Assembly: GCA_021811635.1 (NCBI GenBank)
Contig: JAJZNS010000070.1
Span: 10,234-22,989 of the forward strand
Direction: 5' to 3'
Length of the DNA stretch: 12,756 nt
DNA from: Thermoplasmata archaeon
GTDB lineage: Archaea > Thermoplasmatota > Thermoplasmata > Thermoplasmatales > Thermoplasmataceae
The position numbers and the translations under genes were made by a program. Of this stretch, positions 1 through 7,602 are shown in pieces; position 1 is the first letter of the stretch, and each line of letters starts with the position of its first letter. The notes below the pieces were generated by a model. That model was given only the letters and a program-made list of their open reading frames with translations, was not told the DNA's origin and did no database searches.

Positions 1-320
1 AATAGCAGTCCATTGCCTTCGACATGTTTTCAACCATGAGTTAACCCCTCAAAAAATACTTTGTCCTCAGTTCTGCAAAGGAATTCATTACTTCTCTTCC
101 CTTATATCCATGGCAGCGAGGCAAAATTAGCATAGAAGGCAAAACGCCGGAATGGGATCTGGACATGGTGATCGCGAAGCCGGGATTGGTAACGCAACTT
201 AGGCTCTATCCTCTATTTCTGCTACCGTTTTAATTTTCTGATCCATCCTGGTTCAGTAAGGCAATGGAAGTTATGTGTCCATGTTAATGAATGTCAATGG
301 CAGGATCAATTCTGGCTAAA
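1..320. other. Left-edge stretch without a confident gene
   Basis: I find no convincing gene here. Frames on both strands are short and match no family I recognise. At the extreme left, on the minus strand, an ATG at 37-35 follows a GAGGGG purine run at a 7-base spacing and an in-frame stop (TAA two codons upstream). It opens 12 codons (MVENMSKAMDCY) before leaving the window, so it could be the start of a gene whose body lies outside. A 15-codon minus-strand ORF (88-41) lies just upstream of it. On the plus strand, positions 45-236 are open but have no plausible start and no recognisable motif. Confidence 0.4.
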
Positions 321-330
321 TTATACAAAA
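320..330 (+). promoter_or_regulatory. TATA box of the UspA gene
   Basis: The AT-rich TTATACAAAA sits about 33-38 bases before the GTG at 360. Archaeal transcription normally starts about 25 bases after the TATA centre, which would put the RNA start near 350 and give a leader of about 10 bases. No good Shine-Dalgarno sequence lies in front of the GTG, which agrees with a very short leader. Confidence 0.45.
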
Positions 331-359
331 GTCTTTAATCTTTCACTCGTTATTATCTC

Positions 360-1181
360 GTGCTTGAAGGATCTTCGAGGACGCTTAACGTAAAACTTGA
401 AAAGATAATCATTCCAATGGCAAAGGGACAGAGGTCAAGAAAGGCGCTGAAACTTGCAATGGATTTTTCCCGCGAGTATGGTTCTGAAATCACTGCTTTT
501 ACGGTAAAGGACTCCATGAGGGAACTGACATGGAGCGACAAGGTGCATGTAGTGACCAGCGCCTATAAGATTGGAAAAGAAAGAAATATCAAGGTTATTC
601 CGAAGGTGTCCAGCAATAAATCGGTAAAGGCAGGCATAGTCGAAGAGGTGAAAGGGAGAAGCTACGATCTGCTCCTTATGGCATCTGAGAGCCGCTCTTT
701 CTTTTCAAAGAGGATATTCGGCGGAATGGTAGATTACGTGGTCAGAAACGTGAACATCCCTGTCGCCGCCCTGTCGATCAAAACAACCGGATATCCGTAT
801 TCATCCATAATTTTCCCAATGAGCGAGAGGCTGAACACGAAAGGATCACTCTCGATGGCACTGGCAGTTAAAAAAGCGATAGGAAAGCCGCTTTACATAT
901 ATGACCTCAGGTTCATTGACCGTGCGCCACAGCATGGATTCCGTCTGCTTAATGACAATCTGGACCGGATAATCGGGGCCTACGGGGGCGATATCAACCT
1001 GGTGAGGGTCTCGGAGAATACTGTTCCCGAAAATTTCCTGAAGAGTGAGCTTACCAGGGAAAAGAGCTCCCTGCTTATACTGGGCATAAGAACGGACAAC
1101 AGCGGGAAGGTGAAAGTCCCATCCGAGGTGAGGAACCTGGAAAAATCATTGCCTACGGATACCCTGATAGTCAAGAAATGA
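360..1181 (+). CDS. Tandem universal stress protein (two UspA-like domains)
   Basis: This is a 273-residue cytosolic protein with two UspA-type alpha/beta domains. Domain 1 covers roughly residues 12-140: it opens with the strand LEKIIIPMAKG, has DLLLMASES near residue 102-110, and closes with VNIPVAALSI. Domain 2 covers about 145-273: it opens with YSSIIFPMSE and ends with DTLIVKK. The usual nucleotide-binding signature G-x2-G-x9-G(S/T) is degenerate in domain 1 (ASESRSFFSKRIFGG) and absent in domain 2, so ATP binding is doubtful. The GTG start follows a TATA box at a short-leader distance. The gene is convergent with kdpC and their 3' ends overlap by 11 bases. Haloarchaeal kdp operons carry a UspA-like gene (kdpQ), and bacterial KdpD has an internal Usp domain, so a role in K+ homeostasis is an attractive but unproven inference. 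Family assignment is fairly sure; specific role is unknown. Confidence 0.8.
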   Translation: MLEGSSRTLNVKLEKIIIPMAKGQRSRKALKLAMDFSREYGSEITAFTVKDSMRELTWSDKVHVVTSAYKIGKERNIKVIPKVSSNKSVKAGIVEEVKGRSYDLLLMASESRSFFSKRIFGGMVDYVVRNVNIPVAALSIKTTGYPYSSIIFPMSERLNTKGSLSMALAVKKAIGKPLYIYDLRFIDRAPQHGFRLLNDNLDRIIGAYGGDINLVRVSENTVPENFLKSELTREKSSLLILGIRTDNSGKVKVPSEVRNLEKSLPTDTLIVKK

Positions 1182-1806
1182 AGCTTGATCCATATTTTTC
1201 CTCTATTATCTGTAGGATCATGAAATCCACCTGTATCACGTTCACTATCATGCTGCCGAAATAGGGGAAGTTCTGGACCTCGTTCTGGCCCAGCATTGCG
1301 CCAAGCGTTTGGTTGTAGTACACGTATGTCCTGTTCTCCATCAGGATTGTCAGGGAGGCGGCTACCCTGGGAAGTTCAATCATTGCCGCTGAATAAGGGA
1401 CATCGGGATCCACCCCTGAACCTGAAAAGGTAATCTGTGTGTACGGAATCTGACTGACATTGATTCCCGGATTCTGTGCCATGAATTCCTGCAGGTAATA
1501 TTCGGTCTGATTGGTGAAATTGGCATTGTCTATGGTGTAATTGTTGACTCCGGAGTAGGAGAAGTTATAGTCTGTTGCTGACGGCCTGCTCTGGAAGAAG
1601 AATGACTGGTTGAATGCCTCGGCAAGGTATTCTGATCCGTAAATTGTGCCGTTGATTGCCACCGGGCTACCATTGGCCCCGTTTCCGTCAACTTCCATGA
1701 CAATCAGTGATTCGACTGACGGAATGGCAAACCCTACGATGAACATCAGCAGTACAGTGAACGCCCCGATCCTCAGGAATGAGGAAATCATCTGGTTCTT
1801 CACCAC
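1171..1806 (-). CDS. kdpC: KdpC, potassium-transporting ATPase subunit C
   Basis: KdpC is the single-span subunit that stabilises the KdpFABC K+ pump and contacts KdpA and KdpB. The 211 residues begin with a transmembrane segment (about 10-35), followed by an external domain. Family landmarks are clear: GSEYLAEAFNQ then FFFQSRPSATDYN (68-81), SGSGVDPDVPYSAA (128-141) followed by PRVA, and GSMIVNVIQVD near the C-terminus. It is a little longer than the E. coli protein (190) because of an Asn/Thr/Tyr-rich insertion around residues 80-105. Six Asn-x-Ser/Thr sequons lie in the external part, as expected for an archaeal surface-exposed domain. The ATG at 1806 overlaps the end of kdpB by 7 bases, suggesting translational coupling. 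The 3' end overlaps the convergent UspA gene. Confidence 0.95.
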   Translation of the reverse strand: MVKNQMISSFLRIGAFTVLLMFIVGFAIPSVESLIVMEVDGNGANGSPVAINGTIYGSEYLAEAFNQSFFFQSRPSATDYNFSYSGVNNYTIDNANFTNQTEYYLQEFMAQNPGINVSQIPYTQITFSGSGVDPDVPYSAAMIELPRVAASLTILMENRTYVYYNQTLGAMLGQNEVQNFPYFGSMIVNVIQVDFMILQIIEEKYGSSFIS

Positions 1807-3791
1807 ATCACCCCGAATGAAGCAAGTGCAACATAAATAGCCTTGATCGCAATGAATGGAAGGACTATCCCCCCGATGCCATACAGATAGATGTTCCTTT
1901 TGAGAAGTTCAGAGACGGACGAGGGCTTGAACCTGACGCCTTTGAGGGCCATGGGAACCAGGAAGATGATGATGAAGGTGTTGAATATCAGGGCTGAAGT
2001 TATCGCCAGCAGTGGGTTTGTCAGATCCAATAAGTTAAGAAATCCGAGGAATCCGAAGGAGGAGAATACCGCTGGCAGTATGACAAAATACTTGGACAGG
2101 TCGTTCGCGAAGCTGAAGGTTGTCAGCGCCCCTCTCGTTATCAGTATCTGTTTTCCAATGAAAATTATATCAATCAGCTTGGTGGGATCGTTGTCAAGGT
2201 CAATCATGTTGGATGCGTCCTTTGCAGCGGCGGTCCCTGAATTCATTGCCAGTCCTACGTCAGCTTTCGCAAGAGCGGGCGCATCGTTTGTGCCGTCGCC
2301 CACCATCGCCACCATCCTGCTCCTGCTCTTCTCGCTCAGCACCACATTGTACTTGTCTTCAGGAGTACTGTTGGCCACATATTCATCTATGCCTGCCTCA
2401 TAAGAGATCTGTTTTGCGGTCACCTCGTCGTCGCCTGTGCACATTATGGTCTTGATCTGCATCTTCCTGAGGAGCTCAAGCCTTTCCCTGATGCCTGGTT
2501 TAAGCATGTCGGTCATTTCTATCACACCGACGAATTTTCCTTCCACTGCCACCGGGATGGCTGTGCCACCACGGCTCGATATTTCCTTGCAGATCCCTTC
2601 AATTGAGAGATCCTTGATCCCGTACTTGTTCTCCAATGCCCTGAGGGATCCCTTCATCACGTACCGGTCGCCTTTGTAGATTCCGCTGAACTTGCTTACC
2701 GCCGAGAATGGAATGAACTCGTAATCCTGGAATTCATCATTGGCAATATCGCCAAGTACTCTCCGGCACGCCTTCACTATTGACAATCCCTCCCGTGTCT
2801 GGTCATTCTGCGAACATGCAAGGCAGTACCTGATGAAGTCAGCCCTGTCCACGCCGGCTGCAGGGTAGAATTCCTTTGCTTCCCTGTCTCCCATGGTTAT
2901 AGTCCCTGTCTTGTCTAGGATTATTGTATCGATATCTCCGGCGCTCTCCACCGCCCTTCCGCTCTTTGCCATCACGTTGAAACTGGACATCCTGTTCACG
3001 GATGCAATCCCGATGGCGGTCAGCAGGCTCCCTATTGTTGTCGGGATGAGACATATGAACAGCACAATGAGGAATTCCATGTTCGGGGTTAGGCCTATGT
3101 ATGCCGATTCCGCGTAAAGCACGGAAACTACCATCAGGAATATGAGGGTGAATCCGGAAAGGAGGACAGTAAGGGCAATTTCGTTTGGTGTTCTCTCTCT
3201 TGACGATTTCTTTACGAGACTAATCATTTTGTCTATGAACGTCTCTCCCGGGTCGGAAGTCACTCTTACCTTGATCGTGTCTGTGAGCAGGTGGGTGGAT
3301 CCCGTAACGCTATCCCCCAGAACTTTCAGAACCGGGCGCGACTCCCCTGTTATGTTCGCCTCGCTGACGTAAGCGTTTCCTTCTATCACCTCGCCGTCCA
3401 TTGGAATGTCTTCCCCCTTCGTGACAAGTACAATATCTCCCTTTTTCAGGGTGGAGGAACTCACAGGGACTATATCTTCGCCTGAAATCAGATTGGCCAT
3501 TGCCTCCTTCCTGAACTTCTGCAGGGAATCCACAATGGACTTGCTCTGCCCCTCGGATATTGCATAACCGAGGTTGGCGAACAGCAGTGTGAGGAACAGG
3601 AGCACAATCACTGATATGTAGAACATCCTGTAATCTGCCGTGAATGGCAGCTGGAAGAAACCGTTGAAGATCACTGCCACTATGGACACGACCATGGATA
3701 TCTCGGTGACCAGCAGGACCGGGTTCCTGTAGAGTAAATCAGGCCTGAAGGAGACAAATGTTGTCCTGATCACGTCCCTGACATTGTTCAA
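1800..3791 (-). CDS. kdpB: KdpB, potassium-transporting P-type ATPase catalytic subunit
   Basis: KdpB is the ATP-hydrolysing subunit of the high-affinity K+ pump, a P1A-type ATPase in the cytoplasmic membrane. All P-type landmarks are present in 663 residues. The actuator motif TGES is at 148-151; its Ser is the residue whose phosphorylation inhibits the E. coli pump. The conserved membrane Pro lies in CLIPTTIGSLLTAIG (from about 247). The phosphorylated Asp is D293 in DKTGT, the nucleotide-domain KGS is at 380-382, TGDD is at 452-455 (usually TGDN), and GDGTNDAP is at 498-505. In transmembrane segment 5, D564 and K567 (NDLSKYF) match the Asp/Lys pair that couples KdpB to the KdpA channel. 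Length is close to E. coli KdpB (682). The start overlaps the kdpA stop by 4 bases (ATGA), so translation is probably coupled. Nothing appears missing. Confidence 0.97.
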   Translation of the reverse strand: MNNVRDVIRTTFVSFRPDLLYRNPVLLVTEISMVVSIVAVIFNGFFQLPFTADYRMFYISVIVLLFLTLLFANLGYAISEGQSKSIVDSLQKFRKEAMANLISGEDIVPVSSSTLKKGDIVLVTKGEDIPMDGEVIEGNAYVSEANITGESRPVLKVLGDSVTGSTHLLTDTIKVRVTSDPGETFIDKMISLVKKSSRERTPNEIALTVLLSGFTLIFLMVVSVLYAESAYIGLTPNMEFLIVLFICLIPTTIGSLLTAIGIASVNRMSSFNVMAKSGRAVESAGDIDTIILDKTGTITMGDREAKEFYPAAGVDRADFIRYCLACSQNDQTREGLSIVKACRRVLGDIANDEFQDYEFIPFSAVSKFSGIYKGDRYVMKGSLRALENKYGIKDLSIEGICKEISSRGGTAIPVAVEGKFVGVIEMTDMLKPGIRERLELLRKMQIKTIMCTGDDEVTAKQISYEAGIDEYVANSTPEDKYNVVLSEKSRSRMVAMVGDGTNDAPALAKADVGLAMNSGTAAAKDASNMIDLDNDPTKLIDIIFIGKQILITRGALTTFSFANDLSKYFVILPAVFSSFGFLGFLNLLDLTNPLLAITSALIFNTFIIIFLVPMALKGVRFKPSSVSELLKRNIYLYGIGGIVLPFIAIKAIYVALASFGVMW

Positions 3792-5548
3792 GGTATCACC
3801 CCAAGGGAAAAGTCCCTTGCAAAACTGAAGAACGGCCCGAGAACCAGTATCGGGAAGAAAGACAGTATTCCCATAAATATGATGACAAAAAGCATCATAA
3901 TGCCAAAGTTGAGGCTCCCGATCTGGATTGCATTCGTGCTCTCGCCCCTGGCGCTCTTCAGGGAAAATGATTGTGCAATGAGCAGTTCAAGACCGAATAT
4001 CAGGAACCGCCCAAGGAGCATGGTGATCGCGTCCACATAATTGAAAAAGTCGGTGAAATTGAATCCCCCGATTTCAGATCCATTATTGGAAGCTGCACTT
4101 CCGAATTCATAAAGCAGGGCCGTAATGTTCTGGGAATGGCTGTTCGCGAAGGAGGCCATAAGCGATGGTATCAGCATTGCAATGCCGAAAGGAATCAGGA
4201 TGATGAGGGGGTGTGTTATAATTGTCAGGGTGGAATAGCGGATTTCCTTTGATTCCAGCTTGATCCCCATAAGTTCAGGAAGCTTTCCTACCATCAGGGA
4301 AACCAGGAAGGCAGTGAATATAACAAACATGAAAATGTTCATGACGGATGTTCCTATCCCGCCAAGAGGATCGTTAAGAAGCAATCCTGTAAGTACGCCC
4401 AGTATGCCTGTTGGGGTGTAGTCTATCAGCGCACTGTTTACCGAACCTGTAGAGGTCATTGTTGAGGAGACGTTGAGAAGGATCGACTGCGAAATCCCGA
4501 ACCTTGTCTCCTTGCCTGACATGTTGCCGGTAAAAATCCCCACTATATTCTGAATTGATGGGATTCCAGTAAATTCTGAAAAGTAGGTAAGAAGAATAAC
4601 GAAGAGGAAGATCACCATCACGACGGAAAACAGCATGTTCCCGAACTTCCTGTTCTCAAATGCCCTTCCCATGGCAAGCAGGGAGGCCAAGGGGATCACC
4701 GTCTGTGATACAAACATGGTCAGGTTGGAGAACCAGCTGGGATCAGCCAGCGGAAACGCAAGATTTGCGGAATAAAAGCCGCCGCCGTTTGTTCCCAGTC
4801 CTTCAATGGCATTCCATGAAGCAACCGGCCCGAGAGGAAGCAGTTCATAGCCGCTGCTGAATGGCAGCTTTATTGAAAGATAATGCGTCAGGGTTTCAGG
4901 AACGCCTGAGAGAACCAGTAATCCTGTGACCAGCAGGGTAAGGGGTATGAAAACCTCTATGATGCCCCTGGTGAAATCCCTGAAGAAGTTTCCCATGTGT
5001 CCCTTGTCTGTCAGGATGCCCCTGACGAAGGCTATGGAGGCTGCAAAACCGGTGATGGGGGCAAGGTACATCAAGCCCATAAGGACAAAGGTCTGCGAGA
5101 AATATGACAGTTGGAGAGGCGACGAGTAATGTTGTATGTCCGTATTGGTCAGGAATGATACAATGGTGTTGAAGGCAAGAGATATGGAGAAGTTTGTGCC
5201 GCCTCCAATCAGAGGGATCGAAGTCTGGAAATAAAGCAGGATAAAGGAAACCAAGCCTGCAAAAAATGAAAAGGCGAGCAATGAGGCAAAATACTCCCGG
5301 AATTTCATTTCCCTGCCAGCGATTGGGCCAAGGATCTTTGAAACCAGGGAGTATACCCTGTCGGTGACAGGGCTCAGGAACGTTCTTTCGTCCCTGTAAA
5401 TCTTAGCTATGTAAGGGAATAGAATGAAGGCGAAAATTGTCACTATCGCGATGTATACTGCAATAATTGCCAGGCCGGAGACTTCCCTGTTTTCCAGGAA
5501 GAAATTAGTCCAGAACGCACCGGAATTAGATCCTGCAGGGACACTCAA
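3788..5548 (-). CDS. kdpA: KdpA, potassium-binding and channel subunit
   Basis: KdpA is the channel-like subunit that selects K+ in the Kdp pump. The 586-residue protein is almost entirely hydrophobic helices with four re-entrant selectivity loops in the right order: SFLTNTD (131-137), GTNGGGFYSAN (252-262, preceded by GPVASWNAIEGL), TMTSTGSVNS (363-372) and SAASNNGSE (484-492). It is slightly longer than E. coli KdpA (557), mainly at the N-terminus (about 20 extra residues before the first membrane helix) and in a loop near 470-500. The start is TTG at 5548-5546. I chose it because the preceding kdpF stop TGA (5547-5545) overlaps it in the arrangement TTTTGAG, leaving no room for an ATG, and such stop/start overlap suggests reinitiation by the same ribosome. 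Second gene of the kdpFABC operon. Confidence 0.96.
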   Translation of the reverse strand: MSVPAGSNSGAFWTNFFLENREVSGLAIIAVYIAIVTIFAFILFPYIAKIYRDERTFLSPVTDRVYSLVSKILGPIAGREMKFREYFASLLAFSFFAGLVSFILLYFQTSIPLIGGGTNFSISLAFNTIVSFLTNTDIQHYSSPLQLSYFSQTFVLMGLMYLAPITGFAASIAFVRGILTDKGHMGNFFRDFTRGIIEVFIPLTLLVTGLLVLSGVPETLTHYLSIKLPFSSGYELLPLGPVASWNAIEGLGTNGGGFYSANLAFPLADPSWFSNLTMFVSQTVIPLASLLAMGRAFENRKFGNMLFSVVMVIFLFVILLTYFSEFTGIPSIQNIVGIFTGNMSGKETRFGISQSILLNVSSTMTSTGSVNSALIDYTPTGILGVLTGLLLNDPLGGIGTSVMNIFMFVIFTAFLVSLMVGKLPELMGIKLESKEIRYSTLTIITHPLIILIPFGIAMLIPSLMASFANSHSQNITALLYEFGSAASNNGSEIGGFNFTDFFNYVDAITMLLGRFLIFGLELLIAQSFSLKSARGESTNAIQIGSLNFGIMMLFVIIFMGILSFFPILVLGPFFSFARDFSLGVIP

Positions 5549-5634
5549 AACTTATCCGCTCCAATTATAGAGTATAGCAGGTATGCTCCGACGAGTACAA
5601 CGATGGCAGCCAACAAGTATACACTCGCACCCAC
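5545..5634 (-). CDS. kdpF: KdpF, small membrane subunit of the K+ pump
   Basis: This is a 29-residue single-helix protein, too short for usual gene finders. It begins (GTG) with VGASVYLLAAIVVLVGAYL and ends LLYSIIGADKF. E. coli KdpF is also 29 residues, a hydrophobic stretch followed by a small polar tail (...YALINAEAF), and lies directly before kdpA, just as here. KdpF packs against KdpA and stabilises the complex; it is helpful rather than essential in bacteria. The stop TGA overlaps the TTG start of kdpA by two bases. The GTG start is supported by a TATA box centred about 30 bases upstream, which would give an almost leaderless message. The GGTGGG around the start is not a convincing ribosome site. 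Identification rests on size, hydrophobicity, C-terminal shape and position. Confidence 0.88.
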   Translation of the reverse strand: MGASVYLLAAIVVLVGAYLLYSIIGADKF

Positions 5635-5647
5635 CTGAATTCGAGTT

Positions 5648-5722
5648 CTATTTTACCCGATTATAAAAAGGTTCACCGCAAAAGTCACAAATTGACTGGT
5701 TTTCGCCATTATTGTGCCTCAT
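5648..5722 (-). CDS. Possible 24-residue CxxC mini-ORF between elp3 and kdpF
   Basis: An ATG at 5722-5720 opens 24 codons ending SICDFCGEPFYNRVK and stopping at 5648. The C-x2-C-G knuckle followed by an aromatic/NR tail resembles half of a zinc ribbon. An upstream in-frame TTG would add five residues. No clear ribosome site or promoter belongs to it, its 3' half overlaps the kdpF TATA box, and a single knuckle binds zinc only in a dimer or with other ligands. It could be a real leader peptide, a gene remnant or chance. Only the conspicuous motif makes me list it. Confidence 0.2.
   Translation of the reverse strand: MRHNNGENQSICDFCGEPFYNRVK
5661..5670 (-). promoter_or_regulatory. TATA box of the kdpFABC operon
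   Basis: Read on the minus strand, CTTTTTATAATC lies with its centre about 30 bases before the kdpF GTG at 5634, placing the RNA start near 5637-5640. It is the only strong box in the kdpF-elp3 gap. The T-run within it could also serve as a weak terminator for elp3, which reads in the same direction. I see no obvious operator palindrome next to it. Confidence 0.6.
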
Positions 5723-5756
5723 ACCAGCAATTTCCAAGGTTATCTTAACACACAGG

Positions 5757-7322
5757 TCAGTGTAGGGCCCTGCACATGTATGGACCAAGCACCTCATATC
5801 CCTTCTTCCTGAAATACTGCCTGACCCCCACACCGCTAATCACAAGTTGCCTTCTCATACCAAATTCCTCTGCAGATACCCTTTCGGCTTCCCTCAGCAG
5901 TAACTCGCCGAATCCCCTGTGCTGCCAGTTCTTTCCGCTACTGGATCCAACCCCGACTGTCTCTCCAAAGACCTTGATTTCGCGTACGATTGACGATCCT
6001 GTCATCTCCTGTCTGTGCGCATCCTCAGATGGTATTCTCAGCCGAAGGAATCCCAGCAGCACCCTGTCATCGTTTTCGAATGACAGATAAACCTCATTTC
6101 CGCCGGAAGCCTCATAATCCAATCTGTTGAGGATAAAATCTGTCCTGTCGATGCTTGAGAATCCTATTTCCCTTGCCCTTATTTCCATGGTGGAGCCTTT
6201 GCGCTGCTTCAGTTTCTCTTCTGAAATCACTCTGAGGTCACTTCTCTTTACCCCTGCCTCAATGAAACCCACAGGGATATCCCTCTGCATCCTCTGTATC
6301 CTTATCCATGGGGGCATTTCCTCCAGCATCCTTGAAATCAGATCCGCCGCAGATTCAGAGTCCATGGGTATGAAATCCCCCCTCTTCCAGATGCTGTATA
6401 GGCCTGTCCCCTTCACTACCAGTGTAGGGTATATCTTCAGCATGTCCGGTTTGAAGCCTGGATCACTAATCATTGTCCTGAAGCTGCGAATATCGTCATC
6501 AGGGGAAGCACCAAACATTCCGGGCATAATGTGATATACGATCTTGAAACCAGCATCCCTCGCGAGCTGGGTGGATCTCACTATCTCAGTGATCCCGTGC
6601 CCCCTGTTGTTCTTCCTGAGAACACCCTCGTTAAGAATCTGTACCCCTAGTTCAACCTTTGTTGAACCGTACGAAAGGGAAAGATCAATCTCCCTCTCCA
6701 TGAACCAGTCAGGTTTTGTTTCCACGGTAAGCCCTACGCACCTCCTTTCCGCGTCCTCATTGATCAATATGCTCTCGCTCAGGGATGTTGCCTTCTCCCT
6801 GTTCATACCGTCGAAGCACCCCTTAACGAAATCAATCTGGTAGTTTTCCGGCCTGGCGGTGAACGTACCGCCCATGACGATCGCATCCACCTTGGAGACA
6901 TCGTGCCCTATGGTCTCAAGTTGCCTGAGCCTGCTGAAAACCTGCGCATATGGATCGTATGAGTTGTTTCGACCCCTGAGTGCAGCGGGTTCATGTCCGG
7001 TATATGCCTGAGGAGAATTGTTTTCAATTCCACCCGGGCAGAATACGCACTTCCCGTGGGGGCACCTGTCCGGAGAGGTCATGACCGCAACCACAGAAAC
7101 ACCGGAGGCGGTTCTGGTTCTCTTTACCCTGAGAACATCCCTTATTTCGGCACTGAATTCTGCGTAGTTGAGTACCTCCGCATCTCCAGGAATGGTCTCC
7201 AGCCCAAATTCTCTCGAAAGCCTGATTTTTGCTCTCTGCAATTGATCCTTCGTCTGGATGGAACCTGATTTTAATTCATGTGAAATAGCCTCAAAGAACT
7301 GCAAAGAGTCTGCCATCCACAC
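5757..7322 (-). CDS. elp3: Elp3-type tRNA wobble-uridine modification enzyme (radical SAM + acetyltransferase)
   Basis: Archaeal Elp3 uses S-adenosylmethionine and acetyl-CoA to begin cm5U formation at U34 of tRNAs. In the 521 residues, the radical-SAM domain carries the iron-sulfur ligands C87, C92 and C95 (RCPHGKCVFCPGG), then AYTGHEP, YDPYAQ and VMGGTF (149-154). ETKPDW at 201-206 and IMPGMFG at 265-271 are also typical. The C-terminal acetyltransferase domain has the acetyl-CoA loop QHRGFGELLL (467-476) and the end RQYFRKKGYE..GPYM (501-516). Length matches the family (about 520-550). The longest frame starts with GTG at 7322; an ATG two codons later (7316) is equally good and fits better with a TATA box centred near 7341. 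The gene is divergent from tRNA-Arg and followed by the kdp operon on the same strand after a 122-base gap. Single-gene Elp3 without other Elongator subunits is normal for archaea. Confidence 0.95.
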   Translation of the reverse strand: MWMADSLQFFEAISHELKSGSIQTKDQLQRAKIRLSREFGLETIPGDAEVLNYAEFSAEIRDVLRVKRTRTASGVSVVAVMTSPDRCPHGKCVFCPGGIENNSPQAYTGHEPAALRGRNNSYDPYAQVFSRLRQLETIGHDVSKVDAIVMGGTFTARPENYQIDFVKGCFDGMNREKATSLSESILINEDAERRCVGLTVETKPDWFMEREIDLSLSYGSTKVELGVQILNEGVLRKNNRGHGITEIVRSTQLARDAGFKIVYHIMPGMFGASPDDDIRSFRTMISDPGFKPDMLKIYPTLVVKGTGLYSIWKRGDFIPMDSESAADLISRMLEEMPPWIRIQRMQRDIPVGFIEAGVKRSDLRVISEEKLKQRKGSTMEIRAREIGFSSIDRTDFILNRLDYEASGGNEVYLSFENDDRVLLGFLRLRIPSEDAHRQEMTGSSIVREIKVFGETVGVGSSSGKNWQHRGFGELLLREAERVSAEEFGMRRQLVISGVGVRQYFRKKGYEVLGPYMCRALH

Positions 7323-7325
7323 GCC

Positions 7326-7345
7326 TATTTATGCCATAATTATGT
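7326..7345 (-). promoter_or_regulatory. Probable promoter of elp3
   Basis: Two AT-rich boxes face elp3: ACATAATTATG (about 7345-7335) and CATAAATAG (about 7333-7325). The first lies about 25 bases before the ATG at 7316 and would give a leaderless message. The second is too close unless transcription begins inside the annotated frame. I favour the first. The gap shared with the tRNA also holds a small hairpin, GTTTC-AACG-GAAAC at 7372-7385, of unknown meaning. Confidence 0.4.
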
Positions 7346-7436
7346 ACTTTTGCAGGTGCGACTATCCTATCGTTTCAACGGAAACAAGACAGGGGAAAGA
7401 GGCAAGTACAAATCAGGCAAAACGCTCAGGTATGAA

Positions 7437-7508
7437 GGGCTCGTAGTGTAATGGATATCACACAGGCCTCCGGAGCCTGTAATCCGGGTTCAACTCCCGG
7501 CGGGCCCG
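7437..7508 (+). tRNA. tRNA-Arg, anticodon CCG
   Basis: A complete cloverleaf can be drawn by hand. The acceptor stem is GGGCTCG (7437-7443) with CGGGCCC (7501-7507; one G-U pair). The D stem GTG pairs with CAC around loop bases that include GG (7453-7454). The anticodon stem is CAGGC (7463-7467) with GCCTG (7475-7479), loop CTCCGGA and anticodon CCG at 7470-7472, which reads codon CGG. The T stem is CCGGG/CCCGG (7484-7488, 7496-7500) around TTCAACT. The discriminator is G7508. No intron, and the CCA end is not encoded. Upstream, a weak box near 7405-7412 (GTACAAAT) is at promoter distance. Confidence 0.95.
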
Positions 7509-7602
7509 TCAGTTGTCCGGTTTGAATCTGCTTGAAAATCTTCAGAGGATGACGTTTCATGGCCTGAATGGCGCTCGATGTGCCGCCTGCAGAATCCTGT
7601 AT

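Noticed and set aside
1891..2679. Plus-strand frames of 80-170 codons inside kdpB
   Set aside because: They lie opposite a fully conserved P-type ATPase with all motifs; no family resemblance.
5776..6843. Several plus-strand frames of about 100-135 codons inside elp3
   Set aside because: Antisense to intact Elp3, Ser/Leu/Pro-rich and without known motifs.
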